From Geotrypetes seraphini (taxonomy: Eukaryota; Chordata; Amphibia; Gymnophiona; Dermophiidae), in NCBI RefSeq assembly GCF_902459505.1, contig NC_047095.1:119103380-119167379 (forward strand): DNA of 64,000 bases. The letters run 5' to 3'. The translations under genes and the position numbers were made by a program. Below the pieces are notes generated by a model, which saw only the letters and a program-made list of their open reading frames with translations, had not been told where the DNA came from and ran no database searches. How positions within the stretch are numbered: position 1 is the first letter of the stretch; each line of letters begins with the position of its first letter. Below, piece after piece: positions 13,801 to 25,800 of the stretch.

Positions 13801-16800
13801 TTCTCTATCCATATTTTTCACTGACTCCATCTTTTGGCAGAAGGACATAACCCCACTTGTCTGGATGATAAGGAAAATCTTCCAGATGGCTTTTAAAAAA
13901 ATATACCAAACTAGTATCTTCACAGGATAAAGCACTTATAAACATCAAATATAACATCTAAATTAAATTGTGTGAAGTGCTCAGCCAACCAAAGTGCTTA
14001 AAAGTGCAAAGCATAGGTTGGCACTAGGACCATCACAGCGCTCTCATGGTCGGACCGCCAAAACAAGCCTCAATATAACTCCGAGAAGGCTTGTTTTGGC
14101 TCAGGACCATGAGAGAGCTGTGATGGTCCCTAGTGGCATCCCAAATCAGCAGCCCATAAATAAAGGGCAGGAGTCAGACCCAGAAAGGTTGGCAGAAGGA
14201 AAGAGCAGGCAAAGAAAAATGTACATAGATGAAACAGGGAGAGAGAAAAGAGACTGGTGAAAGGTGGGTAAAGTACAGAGGAAAACAAAGGCAGGAAAGA
14301 GTTAGATGTAACCCTGAGAGAAGAGATGTGCTCCTCACTTTACGGCGCTTGGCGGGCATGCCACTGAGGTAGGCGTCGCTGAGCGGCGGCTGCTGTTTCA
14401 TCTTCCTCTGAGTCTGGATATCCTGACGGATAACAGGGACCCATTCCTGCAAGAAAACAGCAAGCAAGTGAGAAGCAAGAACTTTACAAATGGCCTAAAG
14501 CAGGCCTTCCCCTCACAGAAAGGCCCCGGGACTACACGTGGTCACAAAATGCTCCTTACGACCATAAAAACTCCCTATCCTATCTTACCGGTGGAACGGC
14601 TGCTACCCAAGGCTCTGCCTCTGCCTCCTCCCGCTTGGGTCTTTCCACCTCCAGGGACACAGGCTGCTGCTGAACAGACATGGCTTCCTCTGCCGTCGTA
14701 GCAGGGGCTGGAGAAGCAGATGAGTTTTCTCTCTGAGACCAGGAATAAAAAGTTCTACAGTCATGGAAAGTCTCAGTCCAGGCACACAAAACTGATCAAT
14801 GAGAAGGGTTAAGGAACCATCTTCTTTACCTGTGTTTCCTCCATGGTGTGCTCCGTTGGCTGTTCCTCCATTTGCTCATCCTGTAAGGTTAAGGAGAAAC
14901 TAGGGCTTACTTGCTAATTTTCTTTCCTTGGGTCCCTCCACCCCAGTCCAGATGCATAGGTATATACTCTCCTGCCAGTAGATGGAGACAAACTATAGGT
15001 TTAATGGTTTCATCCTATAAAGGGTCTTGTGCAGTCCACAGCCAACTAAGATTTCTACTGACAACTTCCATAATCCAGGGAAAGAAACTACCAACCACCA
15101 AGAGAACCATGAGAATTCTTAAAATTCTTGACCTTAATTGACCTGTAGATTCTGGCCCTACTAGACTATTCATTCTCTCCAATTTCTACTTGCCAGACTT
15201 GCTTCACTAATTCCAGAAAGGGTTCTGGAGAAACCCAAGACAAGCAAATTAACGGGTAGGCCCTAATTTCTCCTTCCTCATCACCCTCCCCAGACTAGAC
15301 CAAGACACATGTGACATACCAAAGCAGTGCCTAATGAGGGGGGGAACACAGACAGACCTGCCAACAGGTCGCTCACCCAAAGAGCACATCCTGACATAGC
15401 TGCACATCATAATGCAGCATATAGAAGAGCAGTGATGACCAAATGACTACACTACGAATATCCTGTGGAGGAATTAAGCCTGTGTTGCCTTTGGAGACTG
15501 AGTCTTCTGTCAGCTACCCAGTGCATTGATGCTATAGTCTCCTCCCATGGTGGCTTCGGAGGCTACCTCTTTTCTAGTACCTCCAAACAATTGATCTGAA
15601 TGCCTAAACACCTGTCCTCTTCAGATAAAAGAGCTTTCTGAATGTCCATGTAGTGTAAATGCCTCATCTCGGTGGAGCCTCTATCCTCCATAAATATGGA
15701 GAGCATGACAGAAAGGAAGAGATTGGACTCAAGACTAGACTAGAGTGTGACAAGGGGACAGAGCCTGTGAGGCCAGGGACAAACTCTGTCCCCATGTCAT
15801 GCTCTAAAAACTTGAGACCTAGTATCAATATGTAAAAACTTAACACATCTTAGACAATTCAATGATCAAAATCAGCATCTTCAGTTTTTACATTCAACTG
15901 AAAAAATCATAGCAGATTAAATTACAGTTTCTGGTGGAATTCTGTGTGTCATATATATAAAATGGAGCGCACAATAGCAACACAATGAGGATATTTTGGT
16001 AAATTTCAGAAGATTTGGAGACCATTAACAGATTTTTGTAACGAGTAATAACGTTTTCCCAAAGTAAGATATTTGAAATGGAGGGGTGTGGGTGGGTAAT
16101 AAAGATTAAATCCTATAATGTATAAGAGTATTTAATTGTTTTTGATTACATTACATTAAGGACTTCTATTCCGCCTATACCTTGCAGTTCAAGGCGGATT
16201 ACAAAAGAGCTAACTGGACATTTCCAGTGAAGTTACAACAGTTTTAGGTTTTGGGGGGGGGGGGGGTTTGATTACAAGGGGGGAGAGGTAGCTGGATTAA
16301 TTCCGGAAGAACTTGCAAATTGGATATTAAATTGACTGTACGTTACTGTGTGATATAACAAATAGATTAGTTAGAGTACAAATAAGATTACGTTACATTT
16401 CAGGGATCTGAATACTTGGTTGGTGTTTTGGGGAGGAAGAGATTATTTAAGTGGAGGTTTTGGGGGAGAATTTATCTAGGAGGAGGGGGAAGGGTTGGGT
16501 TAAGATAGGGTTTTGATTTCTTTTCGAAAAGTTTTGAAGTCACCCGTTGCCATCAACAGGTTGGAGGTGAAGTGGTTAAGTTTTGCTGCTTGCGTCACCA
16601 GAAGGTTATCAAACATCTTTTTGCGTACTGGGGATGGAACTTTTGTAAGGGGAGGGAGGGGTTGGGAGGGTTTTCTAACTTGATATCAATTGTTTAGATA
16701 CTAGGAATAGTTCATAATATTTAAAATATTATAGCATATAGATATTGGCTGAAAAGTTATATTTTTAATGATATATGAAAGTTAATCAAGTGTATATTTA

Positions 16801-19800
16801 TAAGTTTGAATGATTTTTCTGATACACTTGTTGTAATATGTAAAAATGAATAAAGAATTTTTTAAAAAAAATTTCAATGAACTACTGTTAAAATTACATT
16901 ATTTGTGTCTTGTCTGCCATCTGCAATGTCCTTCCATTATGTGCTCAGCTGCTCAAGATCTTACTATTATTGCAACAGATTCATCCATCGTTGTTGGTAT
17001 CAAGTAACATTTCTAACATTTAATAGACACTTATTTTCCTGTTCATCCACTACACAATTTAGGTTCTCTTCTGCACCCCTGTCTGAAAGACAATCCAATT
17101 ACCTTACCAGGTGATATAAAAATATAGGCAACTAAATCTTTGGGAAGGCTGTATTTGCGATTTATAAAGAGTTGTACAGAATATATTGTCCCTTTTTATA
17201 CTTTAATATAAAGATTTAAATATAAAATCACAAGTGGTTAAGCTTGTGCAAATGAGGAGAGCCCGAAGGGACGAGGTAGGAATGGGAACAGAGCCAGAAC
17301 CCGTGGATGTGTCATTCTCTATTCAAGACCACCTTCTCTTTAGACAAACAGGAAAGGGCCTACAATGCCAAAATGCACCTGGCTGAACAAATAGCCACAG
17401 GGAAAACTTCATTGAGAAATCCTTCAAATATGATTGCCAGATGCAACTCAAATGGTGCCTGGCTTAACAACCAAAGAACCAAATTTAAATCTCATTGGGT
17501 GGAGGACCACTGACCCCCACAGGAGTTGCAAGTATTTCTCCCCCTTCAAAAATCAAAAACATCTGGGTGAAGAGCCAACGTATGTACAATTCCTCTAAAA
17601 ACAGGCCTCTACATCTAATTGCACTCTGCAAGTGCCAAACTGTCCTGCAGAAACTCTAGAATTTCCCCTACAAAAGTACACAGCATGGACACAGAGATTT
17701 CTCGTGATCACTTTGCAGAGCCTTACATCAAAAAAGGTTAGAGAACTCTTTTCTAGAAGCTTCCTTTATGGGCACCCCTAAAGGACCATCCCTTAGAGCC
17801 AAACCTGCTCAGTTCTCTAAAGCAACTATCAACAACTGTGATCACCTTGCCATTTTAGGCTGATCTTCTGAGAGCCCAAGGACCCTAAAAATCTCCATTT
17901 ATTTATTTACAGTTTTTGATATAACGTCTTTCAAGTCTAACAGACAAATCAAAAAGTGTTTACATTGGTTCAGTTTCAAAACTAAAATAATCTAGTTATA
18001 CACAATAAACAAAAAGCTACCAGTAATAGTCAGACAATTCTAGCTTGACAAATTCATCAATGACAAACCCAGACTTATATAATCGCTCAATGAAAAATAC
18101 TGGCTGGTTGCCAACTACACAGGATCCAGGCATTGAACTAGGAGCTCTCTGTCTCCATCTGTTGGCAGGAGAGTGTATACTCATGTGGCTGTAGGAACAA
18201 TGAATAAGACTTTGGTGTCAAGCACAGAGAGCTCTCATGGCTCATTAAACCTCTTCCTCATCATTGCCTCTGCCACACATCAGGAACAAGCACAAAACCT
18301 CTCCACCGCAGGAGAGTGACATATAAAGAGCCTCTTCCCTACTGTAGTCAATCATCATTGCATCCTCCGCCCCCCTCTGTACTCTTCTAATTACCTCTTG
18401 GCTCTCGCCTGTTCTTTGTACGTAGGGAAGTATCTGCTCCTCTGTCACTGGCATGTGCTCCATGATTTCGTGCAACCTCATCCCCATCACAGTGGTCAGC
18501 CAGTTCACGAGCGAGGGGTTCACATCTGCTGACATGCGCCTCTGTCATGCATGTGGGAGAAGAGCAGGGGTCACGGTTATAACACCACACCTAGATCATT
18601 ACACATCTGCCATGGTATACCTACCCTGTCTGGACCCTGGACCACTTATTATAGCCCGTCTTACCTTAATCTTTATAACCCTAAAGTTGCAATGGTTTAG
18701 AACCATGAACTAAGGAAGCTAGGGGTCAGTGCAGGGGTGGGCAACTCCGGTCCTCGAGGGCCGGAATCCAGTCGGGTTTTCAGGATTTCCCCAATGAATA
18801 TGCACTGAAAGCAGTGCATGCAAATAGATCTCATGCATATTCATTGGGGAAATCCTGAAAACCCGACTGGATTCCGGCCCTCGAGGACCGGAGTTGCCCA
18901 CCCCTGGTTCAGTGTCTACTTCTACTGTCCTACTGATTTCAGGTAAGCCCATGAGTAATCAAATCGAAGCCACCAGTTATTTAAATCATAAGCTCTCTAG
19001 GACAGGGTCTTATTGTACCTGAATTGATGTGATCTGCCCTGAGCTTACCCTGAAAAGCAAAATAGAAAGAATAACTTATTTTATTAGCAGTGTCCTGATC
19101 CCTGAAGTACTTCATCCACCACCCCCACTCCTCCAACTCATGCCTAGAGCACTACCTCCACCCTCTTGTTTCAGATCCTTGGCCCTGGTTTGTCTATGGA
19201 CGCCAGGTGTGTACGTACAATCCTGTCGCTGATCACCGCCGTCAGTGCAGCCTGCTCTCCCCGCAGACAGTGCATGTTCAGGGCCAGGCACTCAAACAGG
19301 CCCTGGTTACACAGCTCCAGCAACCGATGGCCGAAGGTAGCATCTGCGAGATGACAGGAGAGTGGTGTCAGAAGGGGGCAGGGAGGGAAGCCAGCAAAGA
19401 TAAGGCAAGAGACTGTAGCACCACACCCCCCTCTTCGTTACCTGTACAATGCAGAATGTGTGTTGCGATTCGGTTGAAGAGGTCCTGCAGAAACTCCAGA
19501 TTTGATCGGGTGATGTCCACTCCTTCACGTACTTGGACCGAGGCCTATAGCAAAGTGGAAGCAGAAAGGGTCAAGGGTCGCGTCCTCCCCAACACCAAAA
19601 TGACCCTAGAATGCAGCAGGCAAGGCAAAAATTTTTCTTTTTTTAAACCACTTTCCCCTCTCTCTAGCACAGGGTAGTTATGTTTGTACGGTTCATAGAC
19701 AACAACGCGGAAGACAAAGGCGCGCGCCGACAACTGAGCGCAAGACGGAGGCGCGCGCCAAAGAAAATTACTGTTTTTAGGGGCTCCGACGGGGGGTTTT

Positions 19801-22800
19801 GTTGGGGAGCACCCCCAGTTTACTTAATACAAATCGCGCCGGCGTTGTGGGGGGTTTGGGGGGTTGTAATCCCCCACATTTTACTGTAAACTTAACTTTT
19901 TCCCTAAAAACAGGGAAAAAGTGAAGTTTTCAGTAAAATGTGAGAGGTTCCAAACCCCCAACGCCCCCACAACGCGGCGCGATCTGTATTAAGTAAAGTG
20001 GGGGGGGGTTCCCCCCATGCCCCCTCCCCCGTCAGAGCCCTAAAAACAGTAATTTTCTTCAGTGCGCGCCTCCACGCTGCGCTCAATTGTCTGTTCGCAC
20101 CTTTGTCCCGGCGCGCTTTTGACCTGACAACTGTTTGTACATCTGTTCCTGAAAGCATCTCCTAGTAGAGGGTGTTTACATTCACTTACGAACCTGACTT
20201 TACGACCAGGTTACAGTCTCTGAGCTTCAGGCTTTTGTGGGCCTGTTTATAGTAAAACACATGGTACCTTAAGGGATGCTTGGGCCAGGGATTTGCTTGG
20301 GCCAGGGACCTACCGGAAGATGCGGTTTCCAGGACTATCAAAAAGTTATGCACCTTTCGTCAGTATATGACATTTTGGGAGCAACACTATAAATTGATAG
20401 TACGCTTCTACATTTCCCCTAAGCGAGCGTACCTTGCTTACTTTTGTGCCACTGCTGAGTGCCCTAGGTGTCGCTGCCCGGAAGCAAGTCTGGGCCACAT
20501 GGTCTGGTCTTGCCCTTCTATAGTGGTCTTTTGGAACATCTTCACTTTTGTGGAACATATCTGGCGGATAACTATTCGTCGTTCTCCTTGTTGTTGTTTA
20601 GTGAGACTCCTAGTTATCACTCTCGACAGCGGGGAGCTGGCACCTTTCTCAAGTGGACTGTGGTGTATTCTCTTGAAGAGGATGGACGGAGACGCCCCTG
20701 ATCTTTCATTATGGAGGACTCGTCTGATAACCCGTTTGATGTGGGAGCACGGAGATATTGAGGACTTCTCCTCGCTTCGGGGACGGGCCTTTCAATGGGT
20801 GTGAGAGCCCTTCTGGACTACAACGACTTCTTTGGCACAGAGTCGTCTTTTGAATTCTTGAATCTTTTTGAGTTTTTGTGAAGGCCTGTATTCAAATCCC
20901 TTACAGTCGCTATGTATGTGGGATGAAGACCACTGATGGGATGGGGGAGAGAGGTGTTTGGGAGCTAGGATTTTCTGTGGGTGACATGTATGTTTGCTTT
21001 GGAAACTTGAGCTTTCACTCATCTGTAAGTGTTTTCTGTACCTTTGCTGTGTTTAGCTCAATAAAAATTATTTGAACATAGTAAAACGCATGGCTAGTGT
21101 TCCAGTAGATGCCAGACTGGGGGAAGGGTAAAGGGCACTTACAAAACTCTCCCGGACGTATTCTTCCAATCCGCTGATCAGGTTAGCAGTTGCTGCCTGG
21201 CGTAGGAACCAAAAAAGAAACAAGGGTAACATCACACCCCCAAAACCCAACTTCTGCCCTGCTGTGTCCTCTGTTATTCTAGTATTAAACTTTGCCTCTC
21301 GGCCAAATACACGGCTGTATCGAGGTACAAATCACGTTCCAGTAGCAATCCTTCCCTCTAGCCCTCCACCACCACCATCCAAGCCCCATTCCCTCACCCG
21401 TGTATTCTGTTCAGTGGGCTCCTGGTTATGCAGGAACTCCTCTCGGAAAAAGCGGTTCAGCTGAGGCTGGATACGCTGCAGCGGCTGGAACTGTCCATGC
21501 AGTAGCATCACCATGTGTACCATGGAGAAGTTCTGACAAATGAGCGATAGCAGGTCTCCAAAAAAGCCTGAAAAGAAAACAAATGAGCAATGTTATAATG
21601 CCTATGTATCGCTCAATGGTGCGATCTCACCTTGAGTTCAGTTCTTGACCTCCCTGCGTTCAGTTCTGGTCTCCTTATCTCAAAAAACATATAGCGCCGC
21701 TAGAAAAGGTTCAAAGAAGAGCGACCAAGATGATAAAGGGGATGGAACACCTCTCGTATGAGGAAAGACTAAAAAGGTTGGGGCTCTTCAGCTTGGAAAA
21801 GAGACGGTTGAGGGGAGATATGACTGAAGTCTACAAAATCCCGGGTGGAGTAGAACGGGTACTAGTGGATCGATTTTTCACTCCATCAAAAATTACAAAG
21901 ACTAGGGGGACACTCAATGAAGTTACAGGGAAATACTTTTAAAACCATTAGGAGGAAATTTTTTTTCACTCAGAGAATAGTCAAGTTCTGGAACGCACTG
22001 CCAGAGGATGTGGTAGGAACAGTTAACGTAGTTTAAAAAAAAAAAAGGTTTGCACAAGTTCCTGGAGGAAAAGTCCACAGTGTGCTATTGAGACAGACAT
22101 GAGACATGGAATGTTGGATTTTGCAAGTAACACATTTTTAAATAAATAAATTACATGGGCACCCTGGAAAAGCATAACACCCCAACTTTCTAACATCAGA
22201 TCCTATTGTCTGACTGGAATTTACTTTATTTCATTTATTTTATTTTTATTTATTGTTTTCTCAGGTACTTTAGCTAGATTGTGAGCCTTCAGGACAGCTA
22301 GGGAAATCCAAAGTACCATTTTTATTTATTTTATTTTAATGTATCTTTAATCTATCTTCATTGTAAACCGCTTTGAACCTCACGGTATAGCGGTATATAA
22401 GAAATCAAATCAAATCAAAATCAAAAATGCTCACTTCTACACGGAATCTCACCCACTCACTGTCCTGAGTTTCACCTCCAACGCACACAAAAATACTGCT
22501 ACATCACCCACACACAACATAAAACACGTTGTTACATCCTTCTCCTCCATCACATGAGCATCCATATCAAACATATCCACGCACTTCATCCCCACACGCG
22601 ACACCTGCTTACTGGGGGGCAATTCTATAAAGCTTGGCACTAATTTGGATACCCTGTTGGTGAGTGCCGAGTCTCAATTCTATAAAGGGTCTTGGCACCA
22701 AGATTCCATTATAAAATAATAACACCACTGATCACACCTGCCATAGACATGGGAGTAAACAATGACGCATTAATGCGGATTCAGTATGGTATGCGCTTTA

Positions 22801-25800
22801 CTGTATTTTATTTGAACAAATTAGATCTTAGCTGCTAATTTTCTCCTTTTCGTTTCTCCAGACCAGTTAAGACGAGTGCCAAACACTCCAGATGTAATAC
22901 CCCCCAAATCTGGGAGCCCTAGAAACCTGTCTCCAGTGCTAATGCTACATTTCTGTATTAGCATTGTCTTTTCTTTCTCTTTTTTTTTTTTTAAACACAT
23001 CTGGGAAGACTCCAAACATGAGAGAAGGGACGGAGAACTGCAGCCTGCCCTCCCCCCACCACCCCCCAAAAATCTGACCAACAGACTCCTCCCAAAAGCC
23101 AAGCTACCTAGGCACCTACCATTTGCAGAGAATGAGAACATACGCACTGGCCTGAACTCATCTGGAGGAACGACAGCAGGTCCAAAGTAAAACAATCAAC
23201 GTCATTTCCTGTCCTCCTGAAAATATGCCCTCCACACGTGCGCACCCTAAATCTTGGTGCTCCTTACCAAGGGCCCCATCAGTGCCCGGTTCAAAGATGT
23301 TGCTGGAGCCACTGAGCCGCTGGATGAAGTCAGCGATGCTCTCTGTGCTGCCCTGCTGGGCACTCAGCGAGCCCATCACGGAAGAGAGGACCCCCTGAAC
23401 CACACTGGTATAGAACTCGGGGACCAAGTTATCAGTGGGGCCCCCTTGCTCTGCCTGAGGTGGTGGTGGTGGTGGTGGTGGCGGCGGTGCTGGTGGCGAC
23501 TGCTGCATTGGGACAGACGTTGTCGTGGATGAAGACTCTGGAGGCTGCGGCTGGAACGGAGATGCCGGGTCACTCTGCGGTGGAGCGGGAGGTTGAGGCG
23601 TCAGCACGGTCTGAGCACCCTGCAAAAGACAAACCAAACATGTCAGCAGGCAAGCAAGCAATTCTGCCTGGTTGGGCTTTTGTCTACAATGACCCCACAG
23701 ACTACCTTCTTCATAACCTTCTTGATGCGCGACGGCATCAAGGAAAACAAACCAAATGTTGGGTATCATTAAGAAGGGTATCACGGCCAGGACGAAGGAA
23801 GTCATCTTGCCGCTGTATCGTGCAATGGTGCGCCCGCATCTGGAGTACTGTGTCCAGTACTGGTCGCCGTACCTCAGGAAGGACATGGCAGTACTTGAGG
23901 GAGTCCAGAGAAGAGCAACTAAACTGGTAAAGGGTATGGAAAACTTCTCATATGCTGACAGGTTGAAAAAGCTGGGGCTATTCTCCCTGGAAAAGCGGAG
24001 ACTTAGAGGAGACATGATAGAAACCTTCAAAATCCTGAAGGGCATAGAAAAGGTAGATAGGGACAGATTTTCCACACTGTGGGGAACCACAAGTACAAGG
24101 GGGCACTCAGAAAAATTTAAAGGGGGCAGGTTTAGAACAAACTCTAGGAAGTTCTTTTTTAACCCAGAGGTCCTGGGTGATCGACTCACTTTGCTTTGGC
24201 GAGCTACCGGTCGATCACGATCGACCTATTGGGCACCCCTGCTTTAGACCTTTATCAATCTTACGAGTAGGTCGCCAAATTATCCTTTATATTTTTTTAA
24301 ATGTGTTCCCACCATATGTGTTCTTTCCTAAATGTTTCTTTTCTTTCTTTAAAGATTGTAGCTCATCCCCCTTGCCTTTTGTACCAGTTTCCATTAGAAC
24401 ATATATAATTTGTATACAATGTCCTGTTTTGTCCTCCCCTTTTTAAAAAAATTGTTATATGCATTGAAATATACGATATTGCGTAGATCTTAATAAACTT
24501 GAAACTTGAACTTGCACCCTTTGTCTCTTGATTTTTGGCGTTTCTGACCTCCCCCTTACAATTCTGCCCGGGCCACAATGGCTCTCACAGACCGAGATCT
24601 CAGTGCTTTTTCCAGACGTAAAAAAACCTACCTGCAAGAACTCTGTCATGCCCTGAAGAAAGCCAGGTGCGCCAGGCATAGCCACGGTGATAGTGGGAGC
24701 CCCCATGCCTGCCACGCCGGCCATGCCCGAACTGGTGGCTCCCAGAATGTTGCCCAACAGCTGAGAGAACTGAAGCTCTGCAGATAGTGGAGGGGGAGGA
24801 GGAGTGCTGGGGTCAGCATTGCCAGTGTCTGGAGCAGTGGTGGTCGACGTGGCGGTGGTGGCAGCTGGCTGGCTGGAGGTTGTGGTGGTGCTGGTGGTGG
24901 TGCTGGTGGTGGTGGTGGTGTTGCTGGCACTTTGAGCTAGGGAAAAAAATATGGCAGTGATCCAGATTCTGAATGCGGGATTCACAGAGCCGAGATACAT
25001 ACATACTATGAATTATTTCTATAGCACTACCAGACATACGTACGCAGTGCTGTACAGAGTCACAAAGAAGACAGTCCCTGCTCCAAAGAGCTTACAATTT
25101 TATCAGGCAAGACAGACAAACAGGATGTCATGGATCCAGTTAAGGGGAATGGTTAATCTGCTGGCTGGGTTGGAGGGCAGAGGGGAGTACAGGACAATTA
25201 AGCCATTGTGACATCACTGAGGAGGTTGGCTCTTATTGGTGGAATGAGGCATTATGATATCATAATCTCAGCTCTGGTTACCAGACCCTGAAACTCTTCA
25301 CACTACTACTACTACTACTACAACTAATATTATTTCTAGACGCACACAGTGCTGTACAGAGTCACAAAGAAGACAGTCCCTGCTCCAAAAAGCTTACAAT
25401 CTTATCAGGCAAGACAGACAAACAAGATGTCATGGATACAGTTAAGGGGAATGGTTAATCAGCTGGCTGGGTTGGAGGGCAGTGGGGAGTAGTGTTATGG
25501 ATTTAAGGCTATATCATAAAGGTGGGTTTTCAGTCTACTTTTAAACAAGGGGCTTGGCGGACAAACTCGGGTCATTTGTGGCAGGCACAGGGGGCAGCTA
25601 GATGAAAGGAGCAAAGTCTGGAATTGGTAGTGGAGGTGAAGGGTAAAGCTAAGAGCGGCTTATCTGAGGAACGGAGTTCTCTGGGAGGTGGATAAGGAGA
25701 GAGGAGAGATTTTGAGGGGCAGCAGAATGAACGGTAAACAGATCTCACCAACTAGCACCGGCTGCATGAGAAGCTGCCCCACCAAGCCACTGATCATCTG

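Noticed and set aside
18387-18590. 67-codon frame overlapping BAG6 exon 21
   Set aside because: Out-of-frame reading of the exon.
23376-23573. Histidine/arginine-rich minus-strand frame
   Set aside because: Alternative frame of BAG6 exon 16 over the proline codon run.
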